Source of the DNA: Anaeromonas frigoriresistens
GTDB taxonomy: Bacteria > Bacillota > Clostridia > Tissierellales > SIT17
Direction: 5' to 3'
Assembly: GCF_016820655.1 (NCBI RefSeq)
Contig: NZ_WSFT01000036.1
Span: 62,001 to 126,000, forward strand
Length of the DNA stretch: 64,000 nucleotides
The notes beneath the pieces are model-generated. The model did no database searches, had not been told where the DNA came from, and worked only from the letters and a program-made list of their open reading frames with translations. The position numbers and the translations under genes are program-made. This document shows, one piece after another, positions 8,878 through 17,771 of this stretch (positions within the stretch are counted from its first letter, which is position 1; the number at the start of each line of letters is the position of its first letter).

Positions 8878-9924
8878 ATGAATAAACATGGAGGATATAT
8901 TGGAGAAGAAAAGGATGAAGTTTTAGATTTCAGTGTGAATATTAATCCTTTGGGTCCTTCAGAGAAAGTAGTTAATAACTTAAAAGAATCTTTAAATGAT
9001 ATACATAGATATCCTGAAATTGACGGAGCTAAAAGCATAAAGCATATTGCTGATCAATTAAAAATTACAGAGAACTCAATAATCTTAGGGAATGGAGCAA
9101 TTCAGTTAATTTATTTGTTCGCAAGGGCAATGAACTTTAAAAAGATATTAATTATTCAGCCTACCTTTAATGAATATGAAAGAGCATTTAAGCTAGCGGG
9201 TGGAGATGTTGAGTACCATATACTATATCCCAAATCTAATTTCATAATAGATATAAATAAATTAAAAGACAAGATGTATAGTACAAACCCGGATTGTGTG
9301 GTGCTTTGCAACCCAAATAATCCTACGGGAGTTTATTTCGATAAAGACTTTATAGAAGACTTGTTAAAAATATCAAAGGAAATGAATAGTTTTCTCTTAT
9401 TAGATGAATCATTTGTTGACTTCTTAGAAAAGAAATCAGCTATAGACTTAATAGATGAGTATGATTTATTTATACTTAGATCTTTAACAAAATTCTATTC
9501 TATTCCAGGGATACGAGTAGGATTTGGATTAGGGTCAGAAAAAGTTATCAAAAGACTGTCAAAATATCAAGAGCCTTGGTCATTAAATACATTAGCATTA
9601 AAGGCAATCCCTGATATAATCAACGATCATAGTTTTAATAAAAAGACATTAGAGTGGCTTTATGAAGAGAGGCAATTCATGTTATATGAATTAAAAAAAA
9701 TACGCTATATTAAAGTCTTTCAAACTTATACAAACTTCATTTTATGTAGACTTCGGAAAAGTAGTTCATATAAACTACAAGATTTATTACTAAAGGAAAA
9801 AATATATATAAGAACTTGTGAAGATTTTAATGGATTAGATAATAAATATTTTAGAATAGCTATAAAAAATAGAGAAGATAATATTAAACTTTTAAATGCA
9901 TTACAAACATTAGATATAAATTAA
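8878..9924 (+). CDS. cobD: Threonine-phosphate decarboxylase
   Basis: A PLP-dependent HisC-fold enzyme of 348 residues that decarboxylates L-threonine O-3-phosphate to (R)-1-amino-2-propanol phosphate for the nucleotide loop. It begins NKHGGYIGEEKDEVLDFSVN, typical of CobD, and carries the NPNNPTG motif near 150 and the PLP lysine in LRSLTKFYSIPGIRVGF. The ATG at 8878 follows TAGGAGG with ideal spacing; an in-frame TTG 30 bases upstream lacks one. Histidinol-phosphate aminotransferase is excluded by context: cbiB precedes and the threonine kinase gene is in the same operon. Confidence 0.93.
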   Translation: MNKHGGYIGEEKDEVLDFSVNINPLGPSEKVVNNLKESLNDIHRYPEIDGAKSIKHIADQLKITENSIILGNGAIQLIYLFARAMNFKKILIIQPTFNEYERAFKLAGGDVEYHILYPKSNFIIDINKLKDKMYSTNPDCVVLCNPNNPTGVYFDKDFIEDLLKISKEMNSFLLLDESFVDFLEKKSAIDLIDEYDLFILRSLTKFYSIPGIRVGFGLGSEKVIKRLSKYQEPWSLNTLALKAIPDIINDHSFNKKTLEWLYEERQFMLYELKKIRYIKVFQTYTNFILCRLRKSSSYKLQDLLLKEKIYIRTCEDFNGLDNKYFRIAIKNREDNIKLLNALQTLDIN

Positions 9925-9942
9925 TAGAAATGAGTGATCATA

Positions 9943-10506
9943 ATGAAAAGTTTAACTCTTGTAACCGGTGGAACAAGAAGTGGTAAAAGCAGCTTAGCTG
10001 AATCAATTGCAAAAGATAAAGGAGAAAAGATAGTTTATATTGCAACTGCAATTGCCTTTGATCAAGGTATGAAAGAAAGGATAAAAAAACATAAAGAAAG
10101 TAGACCGAATAATTGGATAACTATTGAACGCTATAAAAATTTTAATGACTTATCTGTAGACCAGTCCTTTATACAATCAGATACTGTGTTATTAGATTGT
10201 ATTACACTTATGGTCTCTAATTTGATCTTGGAGAGTAATATAGATTTTGATAATTGTAGTATTGAAGAAATAAATGATTTAGAAAAAGATGTTTTAAAAG
10301 AGTTAGAAGATATGCTTAGTGTAATAGATAATAAAAATGTTATCTTAGTTACTAATGAAGTTGGAATGGGGTTAGTACCATCTTATAAACTAGGAAATAT
10401 TTTTAGAGATATTGCAGGACGAGTAAATCAATATATCGCTAAAAAGTCTGATACTGTTTATCTAACCGTTTCAGGTATACCTATTAAAATTAAGGAATCA
10501 TTATAA
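9943..10506 (+). CDS. cobU: Adenosylcobinamide kinase / adenosylcobinamide-phosphate guanylyltransferase
   Basis: A bifunctional enzyme (187 residues) that phosphorylates adenosylcobinamide and then transfers GMP to give adenosylcobinamide-GDP. The P-loop is GGTRSGKSS at the N terminus; the family's VYIATA segment and late VTNEVGMGLVPSYKLGNIFRDIAGRVNQ are present. The ATG at 9943 gives the normal N terminus; a GTG at 9934 would add three residues. The next gene, cobS, begins at the base after its stop codon. Confidence 0.94.
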   Translation: MKSLTLVTGGTRSGKSSLAESIAKDKGEKIVYIATAIAFDQGMKERIKKHKESRPNNWITIERYKNFNDLSVDQSFIQSDTVLLDCITLMVSNLILESNIDFDNCSIEEINDLEKDVLKELEDMLSVIDNKNVILVTNEVGMGLVPSYKLGNIFRDIAGRVNQYIAKKSDTVYLTVSGIPIKIKESL

Positions 10507-11238
10507 ATGAAGGGTATTATGTTGCTCTTAACTTTTTTTACTAGAATTCCTATAAGAAAAGTATACTCATTTGATGAAGAAGAATTTATTAAAGGAATTA
10601 AATTTATGCCTTTAATAGGATTAGTTATTGGAGGATTTCTTTTAATAGCTGTGTATTTGGAAGAATATATTCATAGGCCTATTTTAAGTATTTTAATATG
10701 GATTATGTACATATGTTTAACCGGTGCATTACATATAGATGGACTTTCAGACACTATAGATGGTATATTTAGCAATCGAAATAAAGAACGAATGTTAGAA
10801 ATCATGAAAGATAGTAGAATTGGAGCATTTGGAGTTATTAGTATTGTGACTTTATTAGCTTTAAATATATCTTTGACTGTATATATTCCTCTTAAATATC
10901 TCTTTATAATGCCAGTTGTAGGAAGAAGTTTTGGAATAATATCTTGTTCAATTAGTAAATATGCTAGATCTGAAGGAATGGGGAAATTGTTTATTGAAAA
11001 CTGTGGTGCAAAAGAAGGAATAATAGCAATTATATTTTTGATTGTTTTTGGAATACCATTATATTCAGCTAAATTTATATTACCTATCGGGTTATGTTTT
11101 ATCGCTACAATGTATTTCACTAGATTTTTTAAAAGAGTATTAGGTGGAATGACTGGAGATACGATTGGGTTTATTATTGAAATTACTCAGTCTATATTCT
11201 TAATAATTATTTATTTATTAAGAGGGTGGATGATATGA
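10507..11238 (+). CDS. cobS: Adenosylcobinamide-GDP ribazoletransferase (cobalamin synthase)
   Basis: A 243-residue integral membrane enzyme joining adenosylcobinamide-GDP to alpha-ribazole or its phosphate. Family signs are the start LLLTFFTRIPIRK, the acidic motif LTGALHIDGLSDTIDGIFS near 75, MKDSRIGAFGV near 100, and GGMTGDTIGFIIEI near the C terminus, separated by hydrophobic helices. It abuts cobU and its stop overlaps the cobC start (ATGA). Confidence 0.94.
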   Translation: MKGIMLLLTFFTRIPIRKVYSFDEEEFIKGIKFMPLIGLVIGGFLLIAVYLEEYIHRPILSILIWIMYICLTGALHIDGLSDTIDGIFSNRNKERMLEIMKDSRIGAFGVISIVTLLALNISLTVYIPLKYLFIMPVVGRSFGIISCSISKYARSEGMGKLFIENCGAKEGIIAIIFLIVFGIPLYSAKFILPIGLCFIATMYFTRFFKRVLGGMTGDTIGFIIEITQSIFLIIIYLLRGWMI

Positions 11239-11819
11239 AGTTAATACTTGTAAGGCATCCTGAAACTGAAGCTAACTATCATAAGTTATATATAGGACAG
11301 ACTGAATCTCAGTATACGGATAAAGGGAAAGCTCAAGTGGAAAAAATACTTAATGAAATTGATTATACTGTGGATGTTATATACACTAGTCCAATGTCTA
11401 GGTGTAAATTATTAGCTGAAGAGGTTAGTAAAAAACTTGGAACTAAAATTATGATAGAAAACCGTATTAACGAAATAAACTTTGGAGTATTTGAAGGTAA
11501 GGATTTTAAAGAAGTTAAAGAGTTATATCCAGATATATGGGAAAATTGGACAAGGGATTATATTAATTATTCTATTCCAAAAGGTGAGAGTCTGATTGAT
11601 GTATACAGTCGGGTAGAAGAATTTCTAGAATCATTAAAAAATACAGAAACTACTAATATATGTATCACTCATGGAGGAATCATTCAGACTATAATAACTC
11701 TACTATTAGAATTGGATATAGATCAAAGATGGCATTTTAGGATATACCCAGGAACTATAGTAGAGATAAGTTATAACGAGAAATATGGTATTTTAGAAAA
11801 AATAAATAATACCTTTTGA
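11235..11819 (+). CDS. cobC: Alpha-ribazole phosphatase-type histidine phosphatase
   Basis: A phosphoglycerate-mutase-superfamily phosphatase of 194 residues. The phospho-histidine motif reads VRHPETE, with Pro where Gly is usual, and the second conserved His is in CITHGGIIQ; Arg and Glu of the family (YTSPMSRC, EINFGVFEG) are present. In the B12 pathway it removes phosphate from alpha-ribazole 5'-phosphate or from cobalamin 5'-phosphate. The ATG at 11235 overlaps the cobS stop by four bases and has AGAGGGTGG upstream; a GTG three codons earlier is less likely. Its place in the operon supports CobC over a general phosphatase. Confidence 0.86.
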   Translation: MKLILVRHPETEANYHKLYIGQTESQYTDKGKAQVEKILNEIDYTVDVIYTSPMSRCKLLAEEVSKKLGTKIMIENRINEINFGVFEGKDFKEVKELYPDIWENWTRDYINYSIPKGESLIDVYSRVEEFLESLKNTETTNICITHGGIIQTIITLLLELDIDQRWHFRIYPGTIVEISYNEKYGILEKINNTF

Positions 11820-11849
11820 TAAATATAGTATTTAAGGGAGGATAGCCAT

Positions 11850-13211
11850 ATGAAGAATATCATGATTGCTGGGACTGCCAGTGGGGTGGGAAAAACAACT
11901 ATCAGTTTAGGAATAATGTCAGCTTTATCAAAGAGAGGAATTAATGTAGCTCCATTTAAAGTTGGACCTGATTATATTGATCCTAAATTTCATAAATTTG
12001 TAACGGGTAATCCCTCTTACAATTTAGATAGCTGGTTATTAGATGAAGACACAGTTAAGTATCTATTCAAAAAAAACATGAAAGACAAGGATGTTGGAGT
12101 TATAGAAGGGGTTATGGGACTTTATGATGGGTTTGGAGTTGAAAAGGATATGGGAAGCTCTGCTCATATATCAAAAATACTTAAGACTCCTGTTATATTA
12201 GTGATAGATGGTAAAGGAATTTCCTTGAGTTCATCAGCTATAGTGTTAGGCTATCAAATGTATGATAAAGAAGTAGAAATTAAAGGGATTATTATTAATA
12301 GAGTGTCTGGAGAAAGGCATTATAATATATTAAAAACTGTAATAGAAAGAGATGTAGGTATACCTTGTTTAGGATATTTACCTTCTAACCTTAATATTAG
12401 TTTAAAAAGCAGGCATTTAGGACTTATACCGGCAAATGAAGTAATTGATTTACAAGAAAAATCTGATGAGTTAGCTAAAATCATAGAAGAAACTATTGAT
12501 TTAGATGAAATTTTAAAGGTAGCTGAGACAAATATTACAGAGAATAATAAAATTGATAATACTATAAATGGAAAAAAGTTTGGTTTAAGAATTGGAATTT
12601 TTGAAGATGAAGCTTTTAGTTTTTATTATCAAGATAATATTGATTTAATGAAAAAAATAGGGGTTGAATTTATATCTATAAGTCCATTAAAAGATGAAGT
12701 TCTTCCTTTAGAGTTAGATGGTTTATATATTGGTGGAGGTTTTCCTGAAATATTCACAAATGAGTTGGAAAAAAACATAAGCTTTAGACAAGACTTATTA
12801 AGACGACTTCAAGAAGGATTACCTGCATATGCTGAATGCGGTGGACTTATGTATTTGACAAAATCAATAACAGATTTAGAAGGAAAAAAATATGATATGG
12901 TTGGATTCTTTGAAACTGATAGTCTCATGACTAAAAGATTACAGAGGTTTGGGTATGTGGAAGTTGAATATAATGAAAAAATCAGTATTAGAGCCCATGA
13001 ATTTCATCGATCTAAAATACAAGATAACTCTAATATTGAATATGTATATAATGTTCAGAAGAAAAAGGAAGGTAAAAAAAATAAAGAATGGAAATGTGGA
13101 CTTAAAAAGAAAAATGTTATTGCAGGATATCCTCATATTCATTTTTATAGTAATAATGATTTTTTGTATAACATGTTAGACCATTGGGAAAAAGTAAAAA
13201 CTTTTGTATAG
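11850..13211 (+). CDS. cbiA: Cobyrinate a,c-diamide synthase
   Basis: A glutamine amidotransferase (453 residues) that amidates the a and c side chains of (cobalt-)cobyrinic acid. P-loop IAGTASGVGKTT lies at the N terminus, followed by FKVGPDYIDPKFH and LLDEDTVKYLF, which separate CbiA from CbiP. The class I glutaminase domain has GLYIGGGFPEIF and the nucleophile Cys in YAECGGLMYL. The region near 400-430 (QKKKEGKKNKEWK) is unusually lysine-rich for the family. A clear GGGAGGA binding site precedes the ATG. Confidence 0.95.
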   Translation: MKNIMIAGTASGVGKTTISLGIMSALSKRGINVAPFKVGPDYIDPKFHKFVTGNPSYNLDSWLLDEDTVKYLFKKNMKDKDVGVIEGVMGLYDGFGVEKDMGSSAHISKILKTPVILVIDGKGISLSSSAIVLGYQMYDKEVEIKGIIINRVSGERHYNILKTVIERDVGIPCLGYLPSNLNISLKSRHLGLIPANEVIDLQEKSDELAKIIEETIDLDEILKVAETNITENNKIDNTINGKKFGLRIGIFEDEAFSFYYQDNIDLMKKIGVEFISISPLKDEVLPLELDGLYIGGGFPEIFTNELEKNISFRQDLLRRLQEGLPAYAECGGLMYLTKSITDLEGKKYDMVGFFETDSLMTKRLQRFGYVEVEYNEKISIRAHEFHRSKIQDNSNIEYVYNVQKKKEGKKNKEWKCGLKKKNVIAGYPHIHFYSNNDFLYNMLDHWEKVKTFV

Positions 13212-13238
13212 TTCATTAAATTTTAAAGGGGGATACAT

Positions 13239-13754
13239 ATGTTAAATCAGAAAGCTTATAACAAGAAAATTTCTACAACAAAATTAACTTATTCTGGTAT
13301 GTTAGTAGCACTATCTGCGGTAGGGGCTATGATTAAATATCCAGGGACGAGTATTGCATTGGATTCAATGCCAGGTTTTTTCGCTTCATTATTTTTAGGT
13401 CCAGCCTATGGAGCTATAGTTGCTGCATTGGGACACCTACTAACAGCTACTACAAGTGGATTTCCATTGACTATTCCAATGCACTTAGTAATTACATTGG
13501 AGATGGCGGTAACAGCTTATATATTTGGTAAGTTGTATAAGAAAGGCTTCAGAATAATAGCTAATATTGTAGCAATTATACTAAATGGACCAGTTTCTTC
13601 TAGTATAGCAGCAGCTTTAGCTATACCCTTGGGACTACCATTATATGGATTGGGATTATTCTCGGTTATTATAATACCTTTAACAATAGCCTCTATCATA
13701 AATATAGTTTTTGCTACTTTATTATATGAGATTATTCTAAAGAACAGGAGATAA
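13239..13754 (+). CDS. cblT: ECF transporter S component, predicted alpha-ribazole transporter CblT
   Basis: A 171-residue membrane protein with about five or six helices and the ECF S-component look: a short cytoplasmic start, then TYSGMLVALSAVGAMIKYPG and FLGPAYGAIVAALGHLLTATTSGFP. The immediate neighbour encodes a PurM-like protein matching CblS, and the cblT-cblS pair is a described alpha-ribazole salvage module in Firmicutes. The substrate is inferred from this pairing. No separate EcfT/EcfA genes other than the cobalt-dedicated cbiQO are near, so it would use a shared energizing module encoded elsewhere. Confidence 0.78.
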   Translation: MLNQKAYNKKISTTKLTYSGMLVALSAVGAMIKYPGTSIALDSMPGFFASLFLGPAYGAIVAALGHLLTATTSGFPLTIPMHLVITLEMAVTAYIFGKLYKKGFRIIANIVAIILNGPVSSSIAAALAIPLGLPLYGLGLFSVIIIPLTIASIINIVFATLLYEIILKNRR

Positions 13755-13761
13755 ACTTTAT

Positions 13762-14505
13762 ATGAGATCAGAGCAATTTAGGGATTTGACATTTATAGAT
13801 ATAAATAAGGATCAAAAACTTGTGATATCCTGTGATTCTGCAGGAGCTATAGGAGAAAAAGAGAAAGATGTTATCACTGTGTCACCAAAAATAGTAGGTT
13901 ATTTTACTGCTCATGTAGCATTGGCAGAGATCTATGCAATAGGCAGTAGTCCTATGACTATAATTAATACATTGTCAGTTGAGATGAATCCAACTGGGAA
14001 ATTAATTTTAGAAGGGATTCAAGAATTGATTAAAGGATTAAATATATCTGAAGATATTATCGTAACTGGTAGTACAGAAGAGAATTTTTCAACACTACAG
14101 ACAGGGATGGGAATAACAGCAATAGGTATTATAGATAAAAAGGAGTGGAAGTGTCCTTATACACCTAAGAATACTTCAATTGTGGTGGTGGGTATTCCTA
14201 AGCTAGGAAGTGAAATAAGAAAAGGTGATAATGAAATCATTTCATTAAATACTATTAAAAAGTTAAAGAAAATGGAGTTTGTTCATGAACTATTACCTGT
14301 AGGTTCTAAAGGAATTTTAGAAGAAGTAAAAGAAATGGCTAGGACTAATAATCTAAATTATCATATCAATGAAAATTCAACTATAGACTTATATAAGTCA
14401 GGGGGTCCATCAACTTGTTTGATTATATCAGTTAATAAGGATACTTATAAGGACTTAAATAAATATATACAAGAGCCATTTAATAATATTGGATATTTTT
14501 ATTAG
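13762..14505 (+). CDS. cblS: Alpha-ribazole kinase CblS-type (PurM/AIR-synthase-like)
   Basis: A 247-residue protein of the AIR synthase (PurM/ThiL-like) fold. It has CDSAGAIGEKEKD near 27-39, TAHVALAEIYAIGSSP near 53, and an acidic TGSTEENFSTLQTGMG segment near 96. CblS phosphorylates imported alpha-ribazole to its 5'-phosphate, feeding CobS. It starts 8 bases after cblT. The fold is shared with ThiL, HypE and SelD, but length, absence of their special motifs and pairing with the S component favour CblS. Confidence 0.78.
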   Translation: MRSEQFRDLTFIDINKDQKLVISCDSAGAIGEKEKDVITVSPKIVGYFTAHVALAEIYAIGSSPMTIINTLSVEMNPTGKLILEGIQELIKGLNISEDIIVTGSTEENFSTLQTGMGITAIGIIDKKEWKCPYTPKNTSIVVVGIPKLGSEIRKGDNEIISLNTIKKLKKMEFVHELLPVGSKGILEEVKEMARTNNLNYHINENSTIDLYKSGGPSTCLIISVNKDTYKDLNKYIQEPFNNIGYFY

Positions 14506-14524
14506 GTATAAGGATGATTAAATT

Positions 14525-15394
14525 ATGATAAAAACAAAATGTCCTGCTTCTTGTGGGGAACTATTCCAAGGATATATAAATGGGAGTAATAAATTGATTT
14601 CATATCCTATTAATCTTTTTTCTCACGTAACATTGGAAGAGGGATATTCAACTAAAGACAAATATCCTAAAGTTTATAAAGGTATTGAGAAAACTTTTAA
14701 ATATTTTAAATATGGTTCAAAGAAAGATATTGGATTAAAAATAAACATTTCATCAGATATACCTAGAGGAAAAGGTATGGCGAGCAGTACGGCAGATTTA
14801 GCAGCTACCATATTAGCTACAGTGAAATACCTAGGAAAAGAAATAAAAGAGGAAGAAATAGCTAAAATATGTACAGAAGTAGAACCAACTGATAGCATCA
14901 TATTTTCACAACTAACACTATTTGATTATATTAAAGGTGATTATATAAAAAAATACAAAGGAAGTTTAGGTTGTAGAGTTCTATGTTTAGAAGGAAAAGG
15001 ATTTATTGATACTGTTTCTTTTCATAAAGCATTATCAAAGAGTGGTAGTAATGGGAGGTTAGAAGATTATAACAAAGCCTTAGAGTATATTGAAAAAGGT
15101 TTAGATAGTCAGGATATGATAAGTATAGGTAAAGGAGCAACTTTAAGTGCTTTTATAAATCAAAAATATTTATATAAGAAAAAGTTGCATTCTTTAAATT
15201 CTTTGGCATTAAAATGTGGAGCATATGGATTAAATATAGCTCATAGTGGAACTGTTATTGGGATACTATACAAAGAAAAATCATTTGATAAAGAGAGCTT
15301 TTTATTTCAACTAAACAATATTATATCTTTTAATAATTACAGTAGAATTATGGATTATGAAATTATCTCAGGAGGACCCAAATTTATTGAATAA
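14525..15394 (+). CDS. pduX: L-threonine kinase (PduX-type GHMP kinase)
   Basis: A 289-residue GHMP-superfamily kinase beginning with the PduX signature KTKCPASCGELFQGYI. The ATP-binding motif is IPRGKGMASSTADLAATI near 80-97, followed by VEPTDSIIFSQLTLFDY, also typical of PduX. It makes L-threonine O-3-phosphate, the substrate of CobD encoded 4.6 kb upstream in the same operon. The C-terminal GHMP region contains AHSGTVIGILY. Homoserine kinase and ispE-type kinases lack the CPASCGE start. Confidence 0.9.
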   Translation: MIKTKCPASCGELFQGYINGSNKLISYPINLFSHVTLEEGYSTKDKYPKVYKGIEKTFKYFKYGSKKDIGLKINISSDIPRGKGMASSTADLAATILATVKYLGKEIKEEEIAKICTEVEPTDSIIFSQLTLFDYIKGDYIKKYKGSLGCRVLCLEGKGFIDTVSFHKALSKSGSNGRLEDYNKALEYIEKGLDSQDMISIGKGATLSAFINQKYLYKKKLHSLNSLALKCGAYGLNIAHSGTVIGILYKEKSFDKESFLFQLNNIISFNNYSRIMDYEIISGGPKFIE

Positions 15395-15409
15395 TAAGGA
15401 GAGATAAAA

Positions 15410-16027
15410 ATGTCATATGTTAAAAAGCCTGCTTTAATAGAGGAAAAAAGTTTTGAAATTATTACGAAAGAATTAGGTGTTAGAAATTTTGATGAAAAAA
15501 CAAGTAAAGTTGTAAAGCGGGTGATTCACACAACTGCAGACTTTGAATATGCAGATTTATTAGAGTTTCATCCCCTAGCTATAGAGACTGGTATTGAGGC
15601 ACTTAAAAAAGGTGGAGATATATATACAGATACTCAAATGGTTAAATCAGGTATAAACAAAAGAAAATTAAGCGCATTGGGAGGAACGGTATGCAACTTT
15701 GTTCATGATGATGACGTAGTTAAGGAAGCTAGAGACAGAAGTATAACCCGGTCAATGGTAGCTATTGAAAAAGCTATAAAAAATGAAAATATTAGGATTT
15801 TTGCTATAGGAAATGCACCAACAGCTTTATTTACTCTAAAAGAGAAAATTGACAAGGGTATGCCTAAACCTGATCTTATTATAGGGGTTCCAGTAGGATT
15901 TGTAGGAGCAGCAGAATCAAAAGAAATAATAAAATCACTGGATGTACCCTATATCATAACCAAGGGAAGAAAAGGTGGAAGTACTGTTGCAGCTGCTATA
16001 ATAAATGCTTTGATATATATGATATAG
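15410..16027 (+). CDS. cbiC: Cobalt-precorrin-8 methylmutase
   Basis: A 205-residue enzyme that moves the C11 methyl to C12, converting cobalt-precorrin-8 to cobyrinic acid. The catalytic His is in RVIHTTADFEY near residue 43, the core family motif. GNAPTALF near 140 and a late VGFVGAAESKE are also conserved. A GGAGAG binding site precedes the ATG. It is followed directly by cbiD. Confidence 0.95.
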   Translation: MSYVKKPALIEEKSFEIITKELGVRNFDEKTSKVVKRVIHTTADFEYADLLEFHPLAIETGIEALKKGGDIYTDTQMVKSGINKRKLSALGGTVCNFVHDDDVVKEARDRSITRSMVAIEKAIKNENIRIFAIGNAPTALFTLKEKIDKGMPKPDLIIGVPVGFVGAAESKEIIKSLDVPYIITKGRKGGSTVAAAIINALIYMI

Positions 16028-16036
16028 GTGGCTAAT

Positions 16037-17152
16037 ATGAATCATTTTGTAGTTAAGAATGGTAAAAAATTACGGTTTGGATATACTACAGGATCCTGTG
16101 CCACAGCAGCTGCTAAAGGTGCTGCCAGAATGTTGATTACAGGAGATAAAATAGACAAGATTCAGATATTATCACCTAAAGGTTGGACTTTAGATTTAGC
16201 ATTACAAGATATTTATATTGAGGATAATATAGTACGATGCAGTGTTATAAAAGATAGTGGTGATGATCCTGATATAACCAACGGTATTAAAATATATGCT
16301 GAGGTTGAGAAAATAAATGAAGATAATATCTATATTTATGGTGGTATAGGAGTTGGGAAAGTAACTAAGCCTGGATTAGCTATTCCAGTGGGAGAATATG
16401 CTATTAATCCCACTCCAAGAAAAACAATTATTGATGGAGTATCTGAAGAATTACCAAAAGGAGTAGGGGTGAAAATAACGATTTCTATTCCAGAAGGAGT
16501 GGATATTGCAAAGAAAACTTTTAATCCTAAATTAGGAATAGAAGGAGGCATCTCTGTTTTAGGAACTACTGGAATTGTAGAGCCTATGTCTGAAGAGGCA
16601 TTTAAGGATTCTTTGGAATTAGAGTTGTCGATGTTGAAAGAACAAGGAATAAAAAAAGTGATTTTTTCTCCCGGTAATTATGGACGGGATTTTCTTAATG
16701 AATTATCTATAAAGGAATACTCTCATGTGAAAACTAGTAACTTCATTGGATTCATGCTGGATAAAGCTGTAGAGTATGAAATAGAAGAGATTCTATGGAT
16801 AGGTCATATAGGAAAAATGATTAAAGTGGCAGGAGGTATATTTCATACTCATAGTAAAATAGCAGATGGGAGAATGGAGATACTTGCCTCACGATGTGCA
16901 TTAATAGGAGCTCCTCAAAGTTTAATACAAAAAATCTTCGAGAGTACCACAACAGATGAAGCCATTCAATATATAGTAGAAGATAATATGGAAGGAGTAT
17001 TTTATGATATAGCTAATAAAATAAGCTACAATTGTGAGATGAGAACATATAAAGAAGTGAAAATTGGAACGGTAATTTTCTCTCGGGATCATGGGCTATT
17101 AAGCATGTGTTCTATTGCAAAAGAGATGTTGGAGGAATATGAAAATGAATAA
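16037..17152 (+). CDS. cbiD: Cobalt-precorrin-5B C1-methyltransferase
   Basis: CbiD (371 residues) methylates C1 of cobalt-precorrin-5B in the anaerobic route; its fold is unrelated to the other corrin methylases. Marks are LRFGYTTGSCATAAAKGA at the N terminus, SGDDPDITNG near 85, PAVGEYAINPTPR-like VGEYAINPTPRK near 125, and LWIGHIGKMIKVAGGIFHTHS near 255. I chose the ATG at 16037, which has ATAGGTGG 7 bases upstream; the GTG at 16028 would lie inside that site. Confidence 0.94.
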   Translation: MNHFVVKNGKKLRFGYTTGSCATAAAKGAARMLITGDKIDKIQILSPKGWTLDLALQDIYIEDNIVRCSVIKDSGDDPDITNGIKIYAEVEKINEDNIYIYGGIGVGKVTKPGLAIPVGEYAINPTPRKTIIDGVSEELPKGVGVKITISIPEGVDIAKKTFNPKLGIEGGISVLGTTGIVEPMSEEAFKDSLELELSMLKEQGIKKVIFSPGNYGRDFLNELSIKEYSHVKTSNFIGFMLDKAVEYEIEEILWIGHIGKMIKVAGGIFHTHSKIADGRMEILASRCALIGAPQSLIQKIFESTTTDEAIQYIVEDNMEGVFYDIANKISYNCEMRTYKEVKIGTVIFSRDHGLLSMCSIAKEMLEEYENE

Positions 17153-17771
17153 AATTTATGTAGTGGGATTAGGTCCTGGTCATAGAGATTATATTCTACC
17201 TATAGCTAAAAAAATAGTTTTAGAATCGGATGTAATAATAGGAGCTAAGAGAAACTTAAATAATATAGATACTAAAGGCAAGGAAATATTTGATATATCA
17301 CTAGGATTAAAGGAAATGATTGTATATATAAAAAACAATTGGGATATCAGAAAAATAGTAGTTGTAGTTTCAGGGGATACGGGATTCTATAGTTTATCAG
17401 ATTATTTAAAAAGGAATCTAGATAATAGAAGAATTAAAATGATTCCTGGAATTAGTTCTCTACAATATATGTTTTCTAAAGTAGGAGAAAGTTGGGAAGA
17501 TGCATACTTATGTAGCTTACATGGCAGAAATAATGACTTTTTAACTGCAGTTAAAGAAAATAAAAAGGTGGGAATATTGACCGATAAAGTTTGGAATCCT
17601 CAAAAGATTGCTAGTGAGTTAATAAAGAATAATATGAAAAGTAAGATAATGTATGTAGGAGAAAATCTATCCTATGAAACGGAAAAAATATATATAGGAA
17701 AGCCAGAAGAAATTGTTTGTTTAGAAGAAATTGACTTGAATGTGGTGGTGATATTAGATGAAATCATGTAG
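17145..17771 (+). CDS. cbiE: Cobalt-precorrin-7 C5-methyltransferase
   Basis: A tetrapyrrole methylase of 209 residues with the N-terminal KIYVVGLGPGHRDYI motif and VVVVSGDTGFYSL near 75. CbiE methylates C5; its partner CbiT, encoded next, acts at C15 with decarboxylation, and in many species both are fused as CbiET/CobL. The ATG at 17145 has GGAGG at nine bases, inside the end of cbiD. It overlaps cbiT by 14 bases. Confidence 0.92.
   Translation: MNKIYVVGLGPGHRDYILPIAKKIVLESDVIIGAKRNLNNIDTKGKEIFDISLGLKEMIVYIKNNWDIRKIVVVVSGDTGFYSLSDYLKRNLDNRRIKMIPGISSLQYMFSKVGESWEDAYLCSLHGRNNDFLTAVKENKKVGILTDKVWNPQKIASELIKNNMKSKIMYVGENLSYETEKIYIGKPEEIVCLEEIDLNVVVILDEIM

Noticed and set aside
12939-13179. Open frames on both strands over the 3' end of cbiA
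   Set aside because: The AAA-rich codons for the lysine-rich linker of CbiA keep other frames open; no family resemblance or binding site.
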